Shown here: positions 7,739 to 16,915 of the stretch, in pieces
Layout of the letters: each line of letters begins with the position of its first letter
How positions within the stretch are numbered: the first letter of the stretch is position 1
Assembly (NCBI RefSeq): GCF_021504595.1
Contig: NZ_JACSGT010000001.1
Span: forward strand, 2,542,001-2,606,000
Length of the DNA stretch: 64,000 nucleotides
Source: Chryseobacterium indicum
GTDB taxonomy: Bacteria > Bacteroidota > Bacteroidia > Flavobacteriales > Weeksellaceae
Direction: 5' to 3'
The notes under the pieces: model-generated
What the model saw: only the letters and a program-made list of their open reading frames with translations
Told to the model about the DNA's origin: nothing
Database searches by the model: none
Position numbers and translations under genes: made by a program

Positions 7739-9400
7739 TTACACATCGTCTTCCGTCTTTTTCTTTCTGAATAATTTCACGAAATATTCCCAACCGAAGA
7801 ACAGAATAAGAATCATCGCTGCAATCCACCAGTAAGACGTTTTGTTGGCTTCTCCTGTATTGGTTGCTTTAAACATTCTTTCCCAACGAACTTTTTTAGG
7901 AGCCTGATAAGTAGAACTTGCATCCGCAAACACTCCCTGAACACTCATCCAGGTAAACATTGGCTTTCCAACGATATTTTCTTCAGGAACGAAACCAAAG
8001 AATCTTGCATCCAAAGAAGCGTCTCTGTTATCTCCGACCATCATATAATAATCCTGCTGAATGGTATACTGATTGGTTTCTTTTCCATTGATGAAAATTT
8101 TACCGTTTTTATTCTCCAGTTTATTGTGTTCATACTGAGAAATAATCCACTGGTATTCCGGTAAGGTTTCCTGATTGATCGTAACCACATCTCCTTTTTT
8201 AGGAATTTTTAAAGGTCCGTACCAATCCTGATTCCAAGGTTTATTGATTGGGAAAATAGATTGGGTAGTATCAATACTTTTGGTGTATGCTGTTTTATCA
8301 GCATTCAATTTATATGAAATCGTTGCAGAATCTTTAGGATAGATATTTTCTTCCATGCTGATCACGTTCGGTAAAGATTTAATTTCTTTAGCCGTTTTAT
8401 CAGTAAGTCCCTGAAACATATAAACAAATCCGCCGCTTTTTTCGTTCTGAATTTCTCTAACAGGCAAAAATCCGTAAATATTATAAAGTCCCGGAATATC
8501 CAACTGCGTTCCTGTGCTTACTGTATACGCGTGCTGAACTTCCTGATCTCCTAAAAATGTTTCAGCTTTTCCGTTAACGAAAAGTCTTCCGGCTCTCATT
8601 TCGAAAGTATCTCCCGCAACGGCTACACATCTTTTTACGTAAGGATCTTTTCTGTCTATAGCGGTATGCACAGAATCCTGTGGATAATTGAAAACAACGA
8701 TATCTTTTTTCTGAGGTTTGCTGAACTGAAAAATTCTTTCATAAGGTAATTTTACAGCGTCCACATAAGATTTAGGATCATCTTTCGGGTTTCCTTTTTC
8801 CCCTGTATCCATGATGGTTCCCTGTAAGAAAGGAATCGCCAGAGGACGCATTGGAAGTCTGTACCCGTAACTCCATTTGTTTACGAAAAGGAAATCACCT
8901 ACCAATAAAGTTCTTTCCATAGATCCTGTCGGAATTCCGAAAGGCTGTGTTACAAAAACGTGAATTATTGTTGCGAAAACTACCGCAAACGTCACAGATC
9001 CAACAAATGAATCTTTCTTTTTTGCACTTTTTTCTTCGTCGGTAAGGAAGATGGCATTTTCGTCTTCCAGCTCAACATCTTTTCCATAATTTATCGTTGC
9101 CATGTAGATAAACGGAAGAATGACTGTAAGAAACTGATCTTTGAAGAGCGTTTTCCCGAACTTTTTCACTAAATACAAATGAAAAACAGACATCATAATA
9201 GGTCCTACGATTGGCAGATATGATAAAATTGCCCACCATTTCGGATGTTTTGTCTCTTTTAAAATAATGAAATAGTTGTAGAAAGGAATAAACGCGAAAA
9301 GCGGACTATATCCTAATTTTTTGAACAGTTTCCACGTGGAAATCCCCATCAATACAGATAAAATGAGAACATAAACTGCGTACGTTAAAAAATAATTCAT
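7739..9400 (-). CDS. lepB: Signal peptidase I
   Basis: A 553-residue membrane protein. The N-terminus has several hydrophobic segments and a YNYFIILKETKHPKWW block typical of bacteroidetal LepB proteins. The S26 catalytic regions follow: the nucleophile Ser in QPFGIPTGSMERTLLVGD (about residue 160), the general-base Lys in DPYVKRCVAVAGD, and the distal box MMVGDNRDASLDARFFG (about 455-471). A final transmembrane helix is WWIAAMILILFFGWEYFV. At 553 residues it is much longer than the E. coli enzyme (324), through an insertion of about 200 residues between the Lys box and the VGDNRD box. This long form is usual in the phylum. It removes signal peptides on the periplasmic side. Confidence 0.95.
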   Translation of the reverse strand: MNYFLTYAVYVLILSVLMGISTWKLFKKLGYSPLFAFIPFYNYFIILKETKHPKWWAILSYLPIVGPIMMSVFHLYLVKKFGKTLFKDQFLTVILPFIYMATINYGKDVELEDENAIFLTDEEKSAKKKDSFVGSVTFAVVFATIIHVFVTQPFGIPTGSMERTLLVGDFLFVNKWSYGYRLPMRPLAIPFLQGTIMDTGEKGNPKDDPKSYVDAVKLPYERIFQFSKPQKKDIVVFNYPQDSVHTAIDRKDPYVKRCVAVAGDTFEMRAGRLFVNGKAETFLGDQEVQHAYTVSTGTQLDIPGLYNIYGFLPVREIQNEKSGGFVYMFQGLTDKTAKEIKSLPNVISMEENIYPKDSATISYKLNADKTAYTKSIDTTQSIFPINKPWNQDWYGPLKIPKKGDVVTINQETLPEYQWIISQYEHNKLENKNGKIFINGKETNQYTIQQDYYMMVGDNRDASLDARFFGFVPEENIVGKPMFTWMSVQGVFADASSTYQAPKKVRWERMFKATNTGEANKTSYWWIAAMILILFFGWEYFVKLFRKKKTEDDV

Positions 9401-9520
9401 AAATTTTTGTGCCTAATCTATAATATAATTGATGAATGATGTCTGATAATGATGATAAATTCACTATTAACTTTTCATCATTCACTCTTATTAGTTTGCA
9501 ATGTAAGAATTTTGTTACAA

Positions 9521-10222
9521 TTAAAGTCCCAAAACATCCTTCATCGTGAAATTTCCTTTTTTGTCTTTAATCCATTCTGCCGCAACTACTGCACCCAGTG
9601 CAAAACCGTTTCTGTTGAATGCGGTATGTTTGATTTCTATTTCGTCCACTTCACTTCTGTAAAAAACACTATGTGTTCCCGGAACCTCATCTTCACGAAT
9701 GGCAAAAATACCCAGTTGATTTCCCTGCGTTTCTTCCAGTTTCCAGGAATCGAATTTCGGATTGTTTTTAAAAATTCCTTCGGCGATGGAAATTGCTGTT
9801 CCGCTTGGAGCATCTAATTTGTGAATGTGATGAATTTCTTCTAACTGACAAGAATATTCGTCTACATTTTTCATTAAATCTGCCAGTTTTTCGTTCAAGG
9901 CAAAGAATAAATTAACACCGAGACTAAAGTTTGAACCATATAAAAAAGCAGTTTCTTTTTCTACAGCCAGTTTTTCAATTTCGGATTTTTTTTCCAGCCA
10001 GCCTGTTGTTCCGCAGATCACCGGAATTTTGTTTTCCAGACAAGCTTTGATGTTTTCGTAAGCAACTTCCGGTAAGGAAAATTCGATTACAACATCAGGA
10101 TTATTGAGATTTTCAGCAGTTGGAGTTTCTTTTAACCGGGCAACGATTTCATGTCCTCTTTTAGTGGCAATTTCATCAATGATTTTGCCCATTTTACCGT
10201 ATCCAACTAATGCTATTTTCAT
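9521..10222 (-). CDS. dapB: 4-hydroxy-tetrahydrodipicolinate reductase
   Basis: A 233-residue cytosolic enzyme of lysine/diaminopimelate synthesis. It shows the N-terminal dinucleotide site ALVGYGKMGK (residues 4-13), the CGTTGW loop (about 90), the signature EEIHHIHKLDAPSGTA (about 148-163; it has the H-H..K.D.PSGTA pattern of DapB) and a conserved C-terminal ALGAVVAAEW. It lies between lepB and the DUF5683/parB group on the same strand. The same order (parA-parB-DUF5683-dapB-lepB) recurs in many Flavobacteriia, so this is a conserved cluster. Confidence 0.95.
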   Translation of the reverse strand: MKIALVGYGKMGKIIDEIATKRGHEIVARLKETPTAENLNNPDVVIEFSLPEVAYENIKACLENKIPVICGTTGWLEKKSEIEKLAVEKETAFLYGSNFSLGVNLFFALNEKLADLMKNVDEYSCQLEEIHHIHKLDAPSGTAISIAEGIFKNNPKFDSWKLEETQGNQLGIFAIREDEVPGTHSVFYRSEVDEIEIKHTAFNRNGFALGAVVAAEWIKDKKGNFTMKDVLGL

Positions 10223-10363
10223 GTACTTCTTTATTTAATTTTATAATCTAATGCAAAGCCCGTAAAGATTTCTTTAAAATTCTCTTCCATATTCTTCGTT
10301 CGCAAAGGCGTTTGACTTCGTCGAATCTTCGGTTTCACTGAGCTAAGACTGCATTACTTATTT

Positions 10364-11005
10364 TTAAAATCTGTAACTTAAACTTAAGCCCGTTTTCGGA
10401 GGTGCAATTCCGTACTGATCCTGAATCATTGCCGGATTCAGTGTAAGATCCGGATCGTGTCTTGCTTCGTACAAATGTGCATCTACTACCGCATCTACAA
10501 TGTTCAGAATGTAAATTAATCCTGTAATTGCAATGGCATAATCTCTCTGTCTTTTGGATCTGTCCTGTGCATTTCCGAGAGCCACTTTGTCGAGCCAAGG
10601 ATGGCTATCAACAAATTCATTTGGCGTTCCGTTGAGTTTTGCGATGTAATATTCGCGGTATTTTCTGTATTGGTTGTCATTCCAGACTGCAATTCCTACT
10701 CCCGCTCCTACTGCTCCTAAAACAATAGGAACTTTCCAGTATTTTTTATTATACACCTGTCCCAATCCGGGAAGTACAGCAGAATACAATCCTGCTTTTG
10801 TAGGATTCAGCTTTAGCGTTTTTCTCGTAGGCCCGTTTGCTTTTTCCAGATCTGCAACAATTTTTGTTTCAGTTTTGGTATTGTTTTTCTCTACTGCAAC
10901 GCTATCTTTCGGACGGTAGTCTACCCGAATCGTGTCGTTACGATTTACCTGCGAATACGCAAGAGCAAACAGACACAGAAAAAATGTGAAAAGTATTTTT
11001 TTCAT
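10364..11005 (-). CDS. DUF5683 family protein (probable inner-membrane or exported protein)
   Basis: A 213-residue protein with an N-terminal signal sequence (MKKILFTFFLCLFALAYSQ). The core contains PTKAGLYSAVLPGLGQVYNK (the conserved P..A...S...PG.GQ.YN motif), a Gly-rich hydrophobic segment WKVPIVLGAVGAGVGIAVW and a second hydrophobic helix YAIAITGLIYILNIVDAVVDA ending in VDAHL. This combination matches DUF5683, whose function is unknown. Its stop-to-start spacing with parB is a single base (11005/11006), so it is co-transcribed with the chromosome-partition genes and may work with them or with the cell envelope. Confidence 0.82.
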   Translation of the reverse strand: MKKILFTFFLCLFALAYSQVNRNDTIRVDYRPKDSVAVEKNNTKTETKIVADLEKANGPTRKTLKLNPTKAGLYSAVLPGLGQVYNKKYWKVPIVLGAVGAGVGIAVWNDNQYRKYREYYIAKLNGTPNEFVDSHPWLDKVALGNAQDRSKRQRDYAIAITGLIYILNIVDAVVDAHLYEARHDPDLTLNPAMIQDQYGIAPPKTGLSLSYRF

Positions 11006-11896
11006 TTATTTAATATGGGATAAAATATATTCCAGCTCATCTTCATTTTTGAAGTCCAGAACAATTTTACCTTTTTTACCGTTTGGAGAGGCTTTGATTT
11101 CAACTTTTACATCTAAAATATCTGCAATTGTTTTCTGCGCTCTTTTATAATTGTTGGAAAGCTCGGCTTTTGCTTTTTTCGCTGCCGGAGATTTCGGGTT
11201 TTTAATGGCTGTAGCTGCCTGTTCTGCCTGTCTTACATTGAGTTTTTCTTTGATAATAAGATCAAACAAAATCTGCTGATGTTCCTCACTTTCAAGACTG
11301 ATGATGGCTCTTCCGTGTCCCGCAGAAATTTCTCCGCTTCGGATCGCATTCTGAATATCGGGATGCAGTCTCAGTAATCTGATGGAATTTGTAATGGTAC
11401 TTCTGTCTTTCCCTACTCTCTGGCTTAGATTTTCCTGAGTAAGACCGATCTCTTCCATCAATCTCTGATATGTTAATGCAATTTCTATCGCATCAAGATC
11501 TTCTCTCTGGATATTTTCAACAAGAGCCATTTCGAGAAGTTCCTGATCGTTTACTAGACGGATGTATGCCGGAATAGACTCTAATCCTGCAATTTTACTT
11601 GCGCGGTAACGTCTTTCCCCGGAAATGATTTCAAACTTTTCGCCGTCTTTTCTTAAGGTAATCGGCTGAATAACGCCTAAATTTTTAATCGACTGCGCAA
11701 GTTCGTTCAATGCTTTTTCGTCAAAATAAGTTCTTGGCTGAGACGCATTGGGATAAATATCTTCTAATGCAATTTCTACGATATTCCCTACAAACTTATC
11801 TGCTCCCTCATCGGTGGCAGAATTGATCGTTGCTTTGGATTCGGCACTAAGAATTGCGCCCAAACCACGTCCCATTGCTCTTTTTTTATCCTTCAT
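11006..11896 (-). CDS. parB: Chromosome-partitioning protein ParB
   Basis: A 296-residue ParB/Spo0J protein. The N-terminal CTPase box is ISGERRYRASKIAG (about residues 92-105), preceded by NASQPRTYFDEKAL and LGVIQPITLR. A helix-turn-helix follows (GLTQENLSQRVGKDRSTITN) and then the C-terminal dimerisation tail. It binds parS sites and loads SMC at the origin. It is directly downstream of parA (35 bp), as in most chromosomes, which suggests that this part of the window may lie near the replication origin. No parS palindrome was found by eye. Confidence 0.95.
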   Translation of the reverse strand: MKDKKRAMGRGLGAILSAESKATINSATDEGADKFVGNIVEIALEDIYPNASQPRTYFDEKALNELAQSIKNLGVIQPITLRKDGEKFEIISGERRYRASKIAGLESIPAYIRLVNDQELLEMALVENIQREDLDAIEIALTYQRLMEEIGLTQENLSQRVGKDRSTITNSIRLLRLHPDIQNAIRSGEISAGHGRAIISLESEEHQQILFDLIIKEKLNVRQAEQAATAIKNPKSPAAKKAKAELSNNYKRAQKTIADILDVKVEIKASPNGKKGKIVLDFKNEDELEYILSHIK

Positions 11897-11931
11897 ATTT
11901 TGTTTTTAGCGTTTAGCTTAGCTAGCTGCTT

Positions 11932-12705
11932 TTAATTCTTTACTAATTTTTCGTTTTTCAATAAAACTTCTTCTGCCAACTGAATGTACTGTATTGCTCC
12001 TTTACTTTCTGCATCGTAATTCAGGATACTTTCTCCGAAACTTGGCGCTTCGCTTAATCGTACATTTCTGCTGATAATGGTTTCGAATACCATTTCAGGG
12101 AAATGAGAATTTACTTCTTCCACGACCTGATTGGATAGTCTCAAACGGCTGTCGTACATCGTAAGAAGCAAACCTTCGATATCCAGATCTTTATTGTGGA
12201 TTTTCTGAACGTTTTTGATGGTATTGAGTAATTTTCCAAGACCTTCCAATGCAAAATACTCACACTGAATCGGGATAATTACAGAATCTGCTGCTGTAAG
12301 TGCATTTACGGTAATAAGACCTAAACTCGGCGCACAATCGATAATAATATAATCATAATCGTCTCTTACGCTCTGTAAAGCTTTTTTAAGCATATACTCA
12401 CGCTCTTCTTTGTCGACAAGCTCAATTTCCGCTGCCACCAAATCGATGTGAGAAGGTACAATATCCAAATTCGGAGTTGCTGTCTGCTTGATGCATTTTG
12501 AAGTTTCCACGCTATGCTCCAAAAGATTGTATGTAGAATATCTTACGTCTTCCACGCCTAAACCTGAAGTTGCATTTGCCTGAGGATCTGCATCGATGAT
12601 TAATATTTTTTTCTCTAATACCCCTAATGCTGCGGCTAAATTAACAGCTGTTGTTGTTTTCCCAACTCCCCCTTTCTGATTAGCGATACCTATGATTTTT
12701 GCCAT
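11932..12705 (-). CDS. parA: Chromosome-partitioning ATPase ParA (Soj-like)
   Basis: A 257-residue deviant Walker ATPase. I place the start at the ATG giving MAKIIGIANQKGGVGKTTTA. A longer reading upstream has no family support. Motifs: KGGVGKTT (deviant Walker A, residues 10-17), DADPQANATSGLG (A'), and YIIIDCAPSLGLITVNAL (Walker B), with the late LLTMYDSRLRLSNQVVEEV. The protein binds DNA non-specifically when ATP-bound and is released by ParB. First gene of the parA-parB-DUF5683 run. Confidence 0.95.
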   Translation of the reverse strand: MAKIIGIANQKGGVGKTTTAVNLAAALGVLEKKILIIDADPQANATSGLGVEDVRYSTYNLLEHSVETSKCIKQTATPNLDIVPSHIDLVAAEIELVDKEEREYMLKKALQSVRDDYDYIIIDCAPSLGLITVNALTAADSVIIPIQCEYFALEGLGKLLNTIKNVQKIHNKDLDIEGLLLTMYDSRLRLSNQVVEEVNSHFPEMVFETIISRNVRLSEAPSFGESILNYDAESKGAIQYIQLAEEVLLKNEKLVKN

Positions 12706-12870
12706 TGTTAGAACTTTAAGTTTCAAAAATACACATTTTTCCCTGCTCTTAATAAAGGGATAAAACGAAATTTGAGTTAAAATATTGTTAATAAGCAATT
12801 TAGCAATAAAAAAAATTATCCACAAAAAAAATTCTTTGTGGATAACTGTTCAAGATTTGTTTTTTATGTC

Positions 12871-13707
12871 TTATTGATCAAATTTCATCGTGATCGGAAA
12901 TTTGAAATAACTTCTTACGGATTCACCCTGTTTGTTTTTTGCAGGTGTCCATTTTCCTTTAATCGATCTGATTGTTCTTACCGCCTCACTGTTGAAATCC
13001 GCATCTGAACCCGCAGCTTTTATTCCAGAAATGGTACCGTCTTTTTCTACAATGAAAGTAATCGTAGTTTTCATTACATCACCAGAATCAAATCCTGATC
13101 CGTCAAAATTACTCATTACTTTATTTCTGAATGAGTCGATTCCTCCATCAAAATTTGCTTCTTTTCCTAAATCTCCACTATTGAAAATTTTATTGGGATC
13201 TTTCTTTTCTACCTCTACAACAGGTTTCACTACAGGATCTGTTCCTGTTCCGATTGTTATAACTGGAGGAGTGAACACGTCCGGCTTAACTGGTTCTCCT
13301 TTCAAATTATCAACCAACCCAGGCGTTGCATCTTTTGGTTTTTCGATTTTAGCAGGCTCAACAGCATCAACTTTAGGTTCTGGTACAATACTTTTGTATT
13401 GTTTTGGAGAAGAAGCTGGTTTTATAGGTTCTACTTTAATAGGAGGAGTATCAGGACGATCTACCTTTTTTAATTTTATTACTACGGGAGGTCCATCAAC
13501 TGGTATTACAGTTGGCTCTGTCTTTAATACATTAATCGCAAGCGGAGTTAAAGAAACGGCAGCCAATACACTGACTCCTATAAAAAATGCTTTTGTTAAG
13601 ATTCTGTCTGATTCTCTTCTTAATACATAAGCTCCGTATTCTTTGTTACGGTGTTCGAAAAGAACTTCGTTAAAACGAAATTCCTGATTTTGATTTGTGT
13701 GTTTCAT
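12871..13707 (-). CDS. tonB: Energy transducer TonB
   Basis: A 278-residue TonB-family protein, counted from the ATG at 13707 (a GTG lies one codon earlier). It begins with the FNEVLFEHRNKEYGAYVLRR block seen in bacteroidetal TonB proteins, followed by a single transmembrane helix (about residues 38-60), a Pro/Lys/Val-rich periplasmic spacer and a C-terminal TonB domain (TITFIVEKDGTISGIKAAGS; SIKGKWTPAKNKQGE; FKFPITMKF). It would couple the proton motive force via ExbB/ExbD to outer-membrane receptors such as the SusC protein at 60-63 kb. No exbB or exbD is adjacent. Confidence 0.92.
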   Translation of the reverse strand: MKHTNQNQEFRFNEVLFEHRNKEYGAYVLRRESDRILTKAFFIGVSVLAAVSLTPLAINVLKTEPTVIPVDGPPVVIKLKKVDRPDTPPIKVEPIKPASSPKQYKSIVPEPKVDAVEPAKIEKPKDATPGLVDNLKGEPVKPDVFTPPVITIGTGTDPVVKPVVEVEKKDPNKIFNSGDLGKEANFDGGIDSFRNKVMSNFDGSGFDSGDVMKTTITFIVEKDGTISGIKAAGSDADFNSEAVRTIRSIKGKWTPAKNKQGESVRSYFKFPITMKFDQ

Positions 13708-13922
13708 CACTAAAATATTTAAACTGTTAAAAAATTTGATTATTAGTTTTTATGATCTTACCAATAAGCATTGATTCAATATCAAATTTTTTGCCAAATA
13801 TCTGTTAAAATGATAACGTTTTTAAAATTTTAATGTTAAATAATAAAATTAACTATGTTGCAAATAATAAATTCCTGAGTTTAAATATTTTACGGAGAAA
13901 GTTAAAATTGCAGACCTGTATT

Positions 13923-14035
13923 TTAGCCCAGATTGAGCGGCATGTTTGAGCTCTTTTCTTAGTTTCGGCGGTGGCTTTGCCGCCGCCGAAACTAAGAAAA
14001 AGCGAGTAGCGAAAGCTGGAAAAAGCTCCTGAAAA
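13923..14035. repeat. Flavobacterial intergenic hairpin element (Flavo-1-like?)
   Basis: Lies in the 460-bp gap between tonB and purA. The core at 13954-14000 is a near-perfect hairpin: a 22-bp stem with one G.T pair and a TTT loop (left arm begins TTTTCTTAGTTTCGGCGG, right arm ends CCGCCGAAACTAAGAAAA). It is flanked by AGCCCAGATTGAGCGGCAT on the left and AAGCGAGTAGCGAAAGCTGG and AAAAAGCTCCT on the right. This frame (conserved flanks, variable hairpin) resembles an element widely dispersed between flavobacterial genes. The rest of the gap (13708-13922) is A+T rich and shows nothing else I can name. Confidence 0.6.
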
Positions 14036-14114
14036 GGGAATTGGCCGATAGTTGATAGCTGAAATTTACGGAATGAACAGAAAGCGGAAATTTAGTTTTT
14101 ATAAATTTATTAAT

Positions 14115-14147
14115 AGAAAAAGAGACCATCGCTTGATGATCTCTTTC
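14115..14147 (-). terminator. Rho-independent terminator of purA
   Basis: Stem AGAGACCATC / GATGATCTCT (one wobble pair) with loop GCTT; on the minus strand it is followed by TTTTTCTATT. It lies 21 bp after the purA stop codon. Confidence 0.8.
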
Positions 14148-14167
14148 TGTATGTTGAAAAAATATTC

Positions 14168-15454
14168 TTAGAATAATTCTTTTCTGATAATGTTCTGGCT
14201 TCTTTCAGGACCAACAGAAACTAAATAAACGTTGATTCCTAAATATTTCTCGATAAACTCGATGTATTCCTGAGCGGTTTGCGGAAGTTCGTCGTAGCTT
14301 CTGGCTTTCGTGATATCTTCGTTCCAACCCGGCAAATCCTGATAGATCGGTTCGTAGTTGTATAATTTTTCGGTGGATGAAGTGAAATAATCGATGATTT
14401 TTCCGTCTTCGGTTTTGTAATGTGTAACGACTTTTAAATTTTCAATTCCTGTAAGAACGTCTAATTTCGTAATCACTAAATTATTGATTCCGTTGATCAT
14501 ACAAGCGTGCTTCAAAGAAACAAGGTCTAACCAGCCTGTTCTTCTCGGTCTACCTGTCGTTGCTCCGAATTCTCCTCCGATCTGTCTGATTTTCTCACCC
14601 AGTTCGTTATCCAGTTCTGAAGGGAAAGGTCCGTTTCCTACTCTTGTACAGTATGCTTTGGCAACACCAATTAAATTCTGCAATGAAGTCGGTGGAACTC
14701 CCGCTCCTGTACAAACTCCTCCAGTTGAAGGAGAAGATGAAGTTACATATGGATACGTTCCGAAGTCAATATCAAGCATTAAAGCCTGCGCTCCTTCGAA
14801 CAGAACATTTTTACCGTCTCTGATCGCTTCGTTCAGTTCAAGTTCGGTATCTACGATTCTGTGCTGAAGCTGTTTTCCGATTTCTAAATATTCGTTGTAA
14901 ATTTCTTCAACATCCAATGTTGGTTTTCCGAAGTATTTTTCAAAAAGAGAATTCTTGATTTTTAAGTTTTTCTCGATTTTGTCTCTTAAGATCTCAGGAT
15001 TCAAAAGGTCGATCATTCTGATCCCCACTCTTGCAATTTTATCTTCATAGCAAGGTCCGATTCCTTTTTTTGTTGTCCCGATCTGCGTTCCTCCGTGCTC
15101 TTCTTCACGGTACGTATCCAAAAGAATGTGGTAAGGCATGATGACATGCGCTCTTCTGCTGATGAAAATGTGATCTGTCTTTAAGCCTTTGCTTTCAATC
15201 TGATTCACCTCCTTAATGAAAGATTTAGGATTTACCACTACTCCGTTGGCAATGATACATTTCCCTTTGCACTGAAGAACTCCCGATGGAAGAAGGTGCA
15301 AAACGAATTTCTCTTCACCCACATAAACCGTGTGACCCGCGTTGTCTCCCCCTTGGAAACGTACAACGTAATCTGATTTTGCCGATAAAACATCCGTGAT
15401 TTTTCCTTTACCTTCATCTCCATACTGAAGACCTACAACTACGTAAGTTGACAT
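14168..15454 (-). CDS. purA: Adenylosuccinate synthetase
   Basis: A 428-residue enzyme, the normal family length. It shows the GTP/IMP site GLQYGDEGKGKITD (residues 8-21), GGDNAGHTVYVG (about 35-46), the GTTKKGIGP segment, GAQALMLDIDFGTYPYVTSS (the family signature) and the nucleotide-base motif ITKLDVLTG. It joins aspartate to IMP with GTP, the first step from IMP to AMP, in the cytosol. Monocistronic: it is flanked by a terminator downstream and by a divergent gene upstream. Confidence 0.96.
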   Translation of the reverse strand: MSTYVVVGLQYGDEGKGKITDVLSAKSDYVVRFQGGDNAGHTVYVGEEKFVLHLLPSGVLQCKGKCIIANGVVVNPKSFIKEVNQIESKGLKTDHIFISRRAHVIMPYHILLDTYREEEHGGTQIGTTKKGIGPCYEDKIARVGIRMIDLLNPEILRDKIEKNLKIKNSLFEKYFGKPTLDVEEIYNEYLEIGKQLQHRIVDTELELNEAIRDGKNVLFEGAQALMLDIDFGTYPYVTSSSPSTGGVCTGAGVPPTSLQNLIGVAKAYCTRVGNGPFPSELDNELGEKIRQIGGEFGATTGRPRRTGWLDLVSLKHACMINGINNLVITKLDVLTGIENLKVVTHYKTEDGKIIDYFTSSTEKLYNYEPIYQDLPGWNEDITKARSYDELPQTAQEYIEFIEKYLGINVYLVSVGPERSQNIIRKELF

Positions 15455-15626
15455 ATTTTACTTTTATTTTAGATTCATGCAAAATTACTTTTAAAAAATT
15501 GGGTGGGCAAATTTGTGGCGGATTTTATTTTTTGAGTGGGTGGGAATAAATTATCGAATGACTAACTGATATAGATTTTGACTATAAATTGCTATATTTA
15601 TAAAAAACTAAAAAAACCTTAAAGAA

Positions 15627-16706
15627 ATGTTACTTCTGCTACCTTTACTTAACTCTGAAAAATTAGAAATTCATTATTGGTTCAAAGACAATAGCCACAC
15701 TATTGATGCGATAACATTAAATAAATCTCAGCATGAAATAATTGCTATTCTACAGGAAATTGCAAAAGAGCTTGAAGAGGAAATATTAATAGAAATTGAA
15801 CCTTATGCAGAAGGAGGTTTTAAGCAAATTTTTAAGGTTTTATCCAAACAAGAAAAAAAAAGTGCCACAATAATTAGTGCCGTAGTTCTCAGTACCATTA
15901 CAGCAATACTAATAACACCTTTAACAAAAATAGCAGAAAAAACTACCGAACATATAATTGATAAGGCTTTTGAAGATAAAAATAAAGTTATAATAGATAA
16001 TAAGAAAGATTCTTTAGAATTACGAAAACTAGAGCTACAAAATGAAAACATTGAATTACAAAATAAAAAACTAATTGAACAGCTAAATCAAAATCAAATA
16101 GAGGAAGCCAACGCTAAAATAAAAAATGTTAGTACAAGACTTGAAAACAATCTTGTTATAAAAAAGCGTCGTTCTAATTTCTACGAACAACTATCTAATT
16201 ATGACAAAATAGATAAAGTGTCATTTAGAATAGAAGATAAAAATAGCAATTATATTTCAGAAGATTTTATAAAAAGAAAAAATTTCAATCGGTTCATTTT
16301 ATTCTCAGATATTATTGAACCACAAATTATAAATAATGCTAAAATTGAAATTATTTCTCCTGTTCTTAAAAAAGGATATTACAAATGGACAGGGATATTT
16401 AAAAATGAATCCATACCTTTTTCAATGAAATCAGTTGAATTTAAGGAACTAGTTCAAAAAGGCGACGTTGAATTTAAAAATGGCTTCACTATCAGTTGCG
16501 AGCTACAGGTCAACAAAAAAGTCGATAATGAAGGAATAACTAAAATTACAGGGTATGAAGTTTTAAGAGTCGACAATTATTTTGTAAACGACAAACCTGT
16601 TGAAACTAATGAAGGCAAAAAACACCGTAAACTAAAAGAGGCAGAGACACAAATGCTGAAATTATTTAGATATGAAGATGATGATATATTACCTTTTGAA
16701 TTCTAA
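15627..16706 (+). CDS. Unrecognised membrane-anchored protein with coiled coil
   Basis: A 359-residue protein that I cannot name. An N-terminal alpha/beta segment (about 10-75, with HYWFKDNSHTIDAI and IEIEPYAEGGFKQIF) is followed by a hydrophobic helix (about 87-105, ATIISAVVLSTITAILITPL). A long Lys/Glu/Asn-rich coiled coil comes next (about 125-180) and then a beta-rich C-terminal domain (KRRSNFYEQLSNYDKI; IEIISPVLKKGYYKW; GYEVLRVDNYF). I have the impression that this order recurs in scattered bacterial genomes, but no function is known to me. It stands alone, is more A+T-rich than its neighbours, and has no operon partner, which suggests horizontal acquisition. A stress or defence role is only a guess. 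Confidence 0.75.
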   Translation: MLLLLPLLNSEKLEIHYWFKDNSHTIDAITLNKSQHEIIAILQEIAKELEEEILIEIEPYAEGGFKQIFKVLSKQEKKSATIISAVVLSTITAILITPLTKIAEKTTEHIIDKAFEDKNKVIIDNKKDSLELRKLELQNENIELQNKKLIEQLNQNQIEEANAKIKNVSTRLENNLVIKKRRSNFYEQLSNYDKIDKVSFRIEDKNSNYISEDFIKRKNFNRFILFSDIIEPQIINNAKIEIISPVLKKGYYKWTGIFKNESIPFSMKSVEFKELVQKGDVEFKNGFTISCELQVNKKVDNEGITKITGYEVLRVDNYFVNDKPVETNEGKKHRKLKEAETQMLKLFRYEDDDILPFEF

Positions 16707-16871
16707 GGAATCATTCCGCAAAACCTATCACAGTCTAGATTCCTGCGGCATGACAGACAAGATGAATTGTTAGATTTTGCAAAGTTTCATTGATCGATAA
16801 CACTACAATACATTCAAAACTATGATTCGTAAGAATTTCTACGTTTTGATTTATACTATTTATTAATCCTA

Positions 16872-16902
16872 AACCTCACAGGTTTTGAAAATCTGTGAGG
16901 GT
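16872..16902. terminator. Bidirectional terminator/repeat hairpin between convergent genes
   Basis: AACCTCACAG / CTGTGAGGGTT arms around GTTTTGAAAAT. It lies between the convergent unknown gene (ends 16706) and the DUF2461 gene (ends 16916). The AACCTCACAGG...CTGTGAGGTT form also occurs as a dispersed hairpin in other Bacteroidetes, so it may be a repeat as well as a terminator. Confidence 0.6.
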
Positions 16903-16915
16903 TGAACAAATTCAC

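Noticed and set aside
11006..12705. parS sites or a replication origin near parAB
   Set aside because: No 14-16-bp parS palindrome or DnaA-box cluster was recognised by eye; position alone is not enough.
12706..12825. Longer N-terminus for ParA
   Set aside because: The extra 40 residues are hydrophobic and unlike any ParA; the MAKIIGIANQKGG start fits the family.
12932..13630. 232-residue plus-strand frame
   Set aside because: Antisense to the Pro/Val-rich tonB gene, whose domains are unmistakable.
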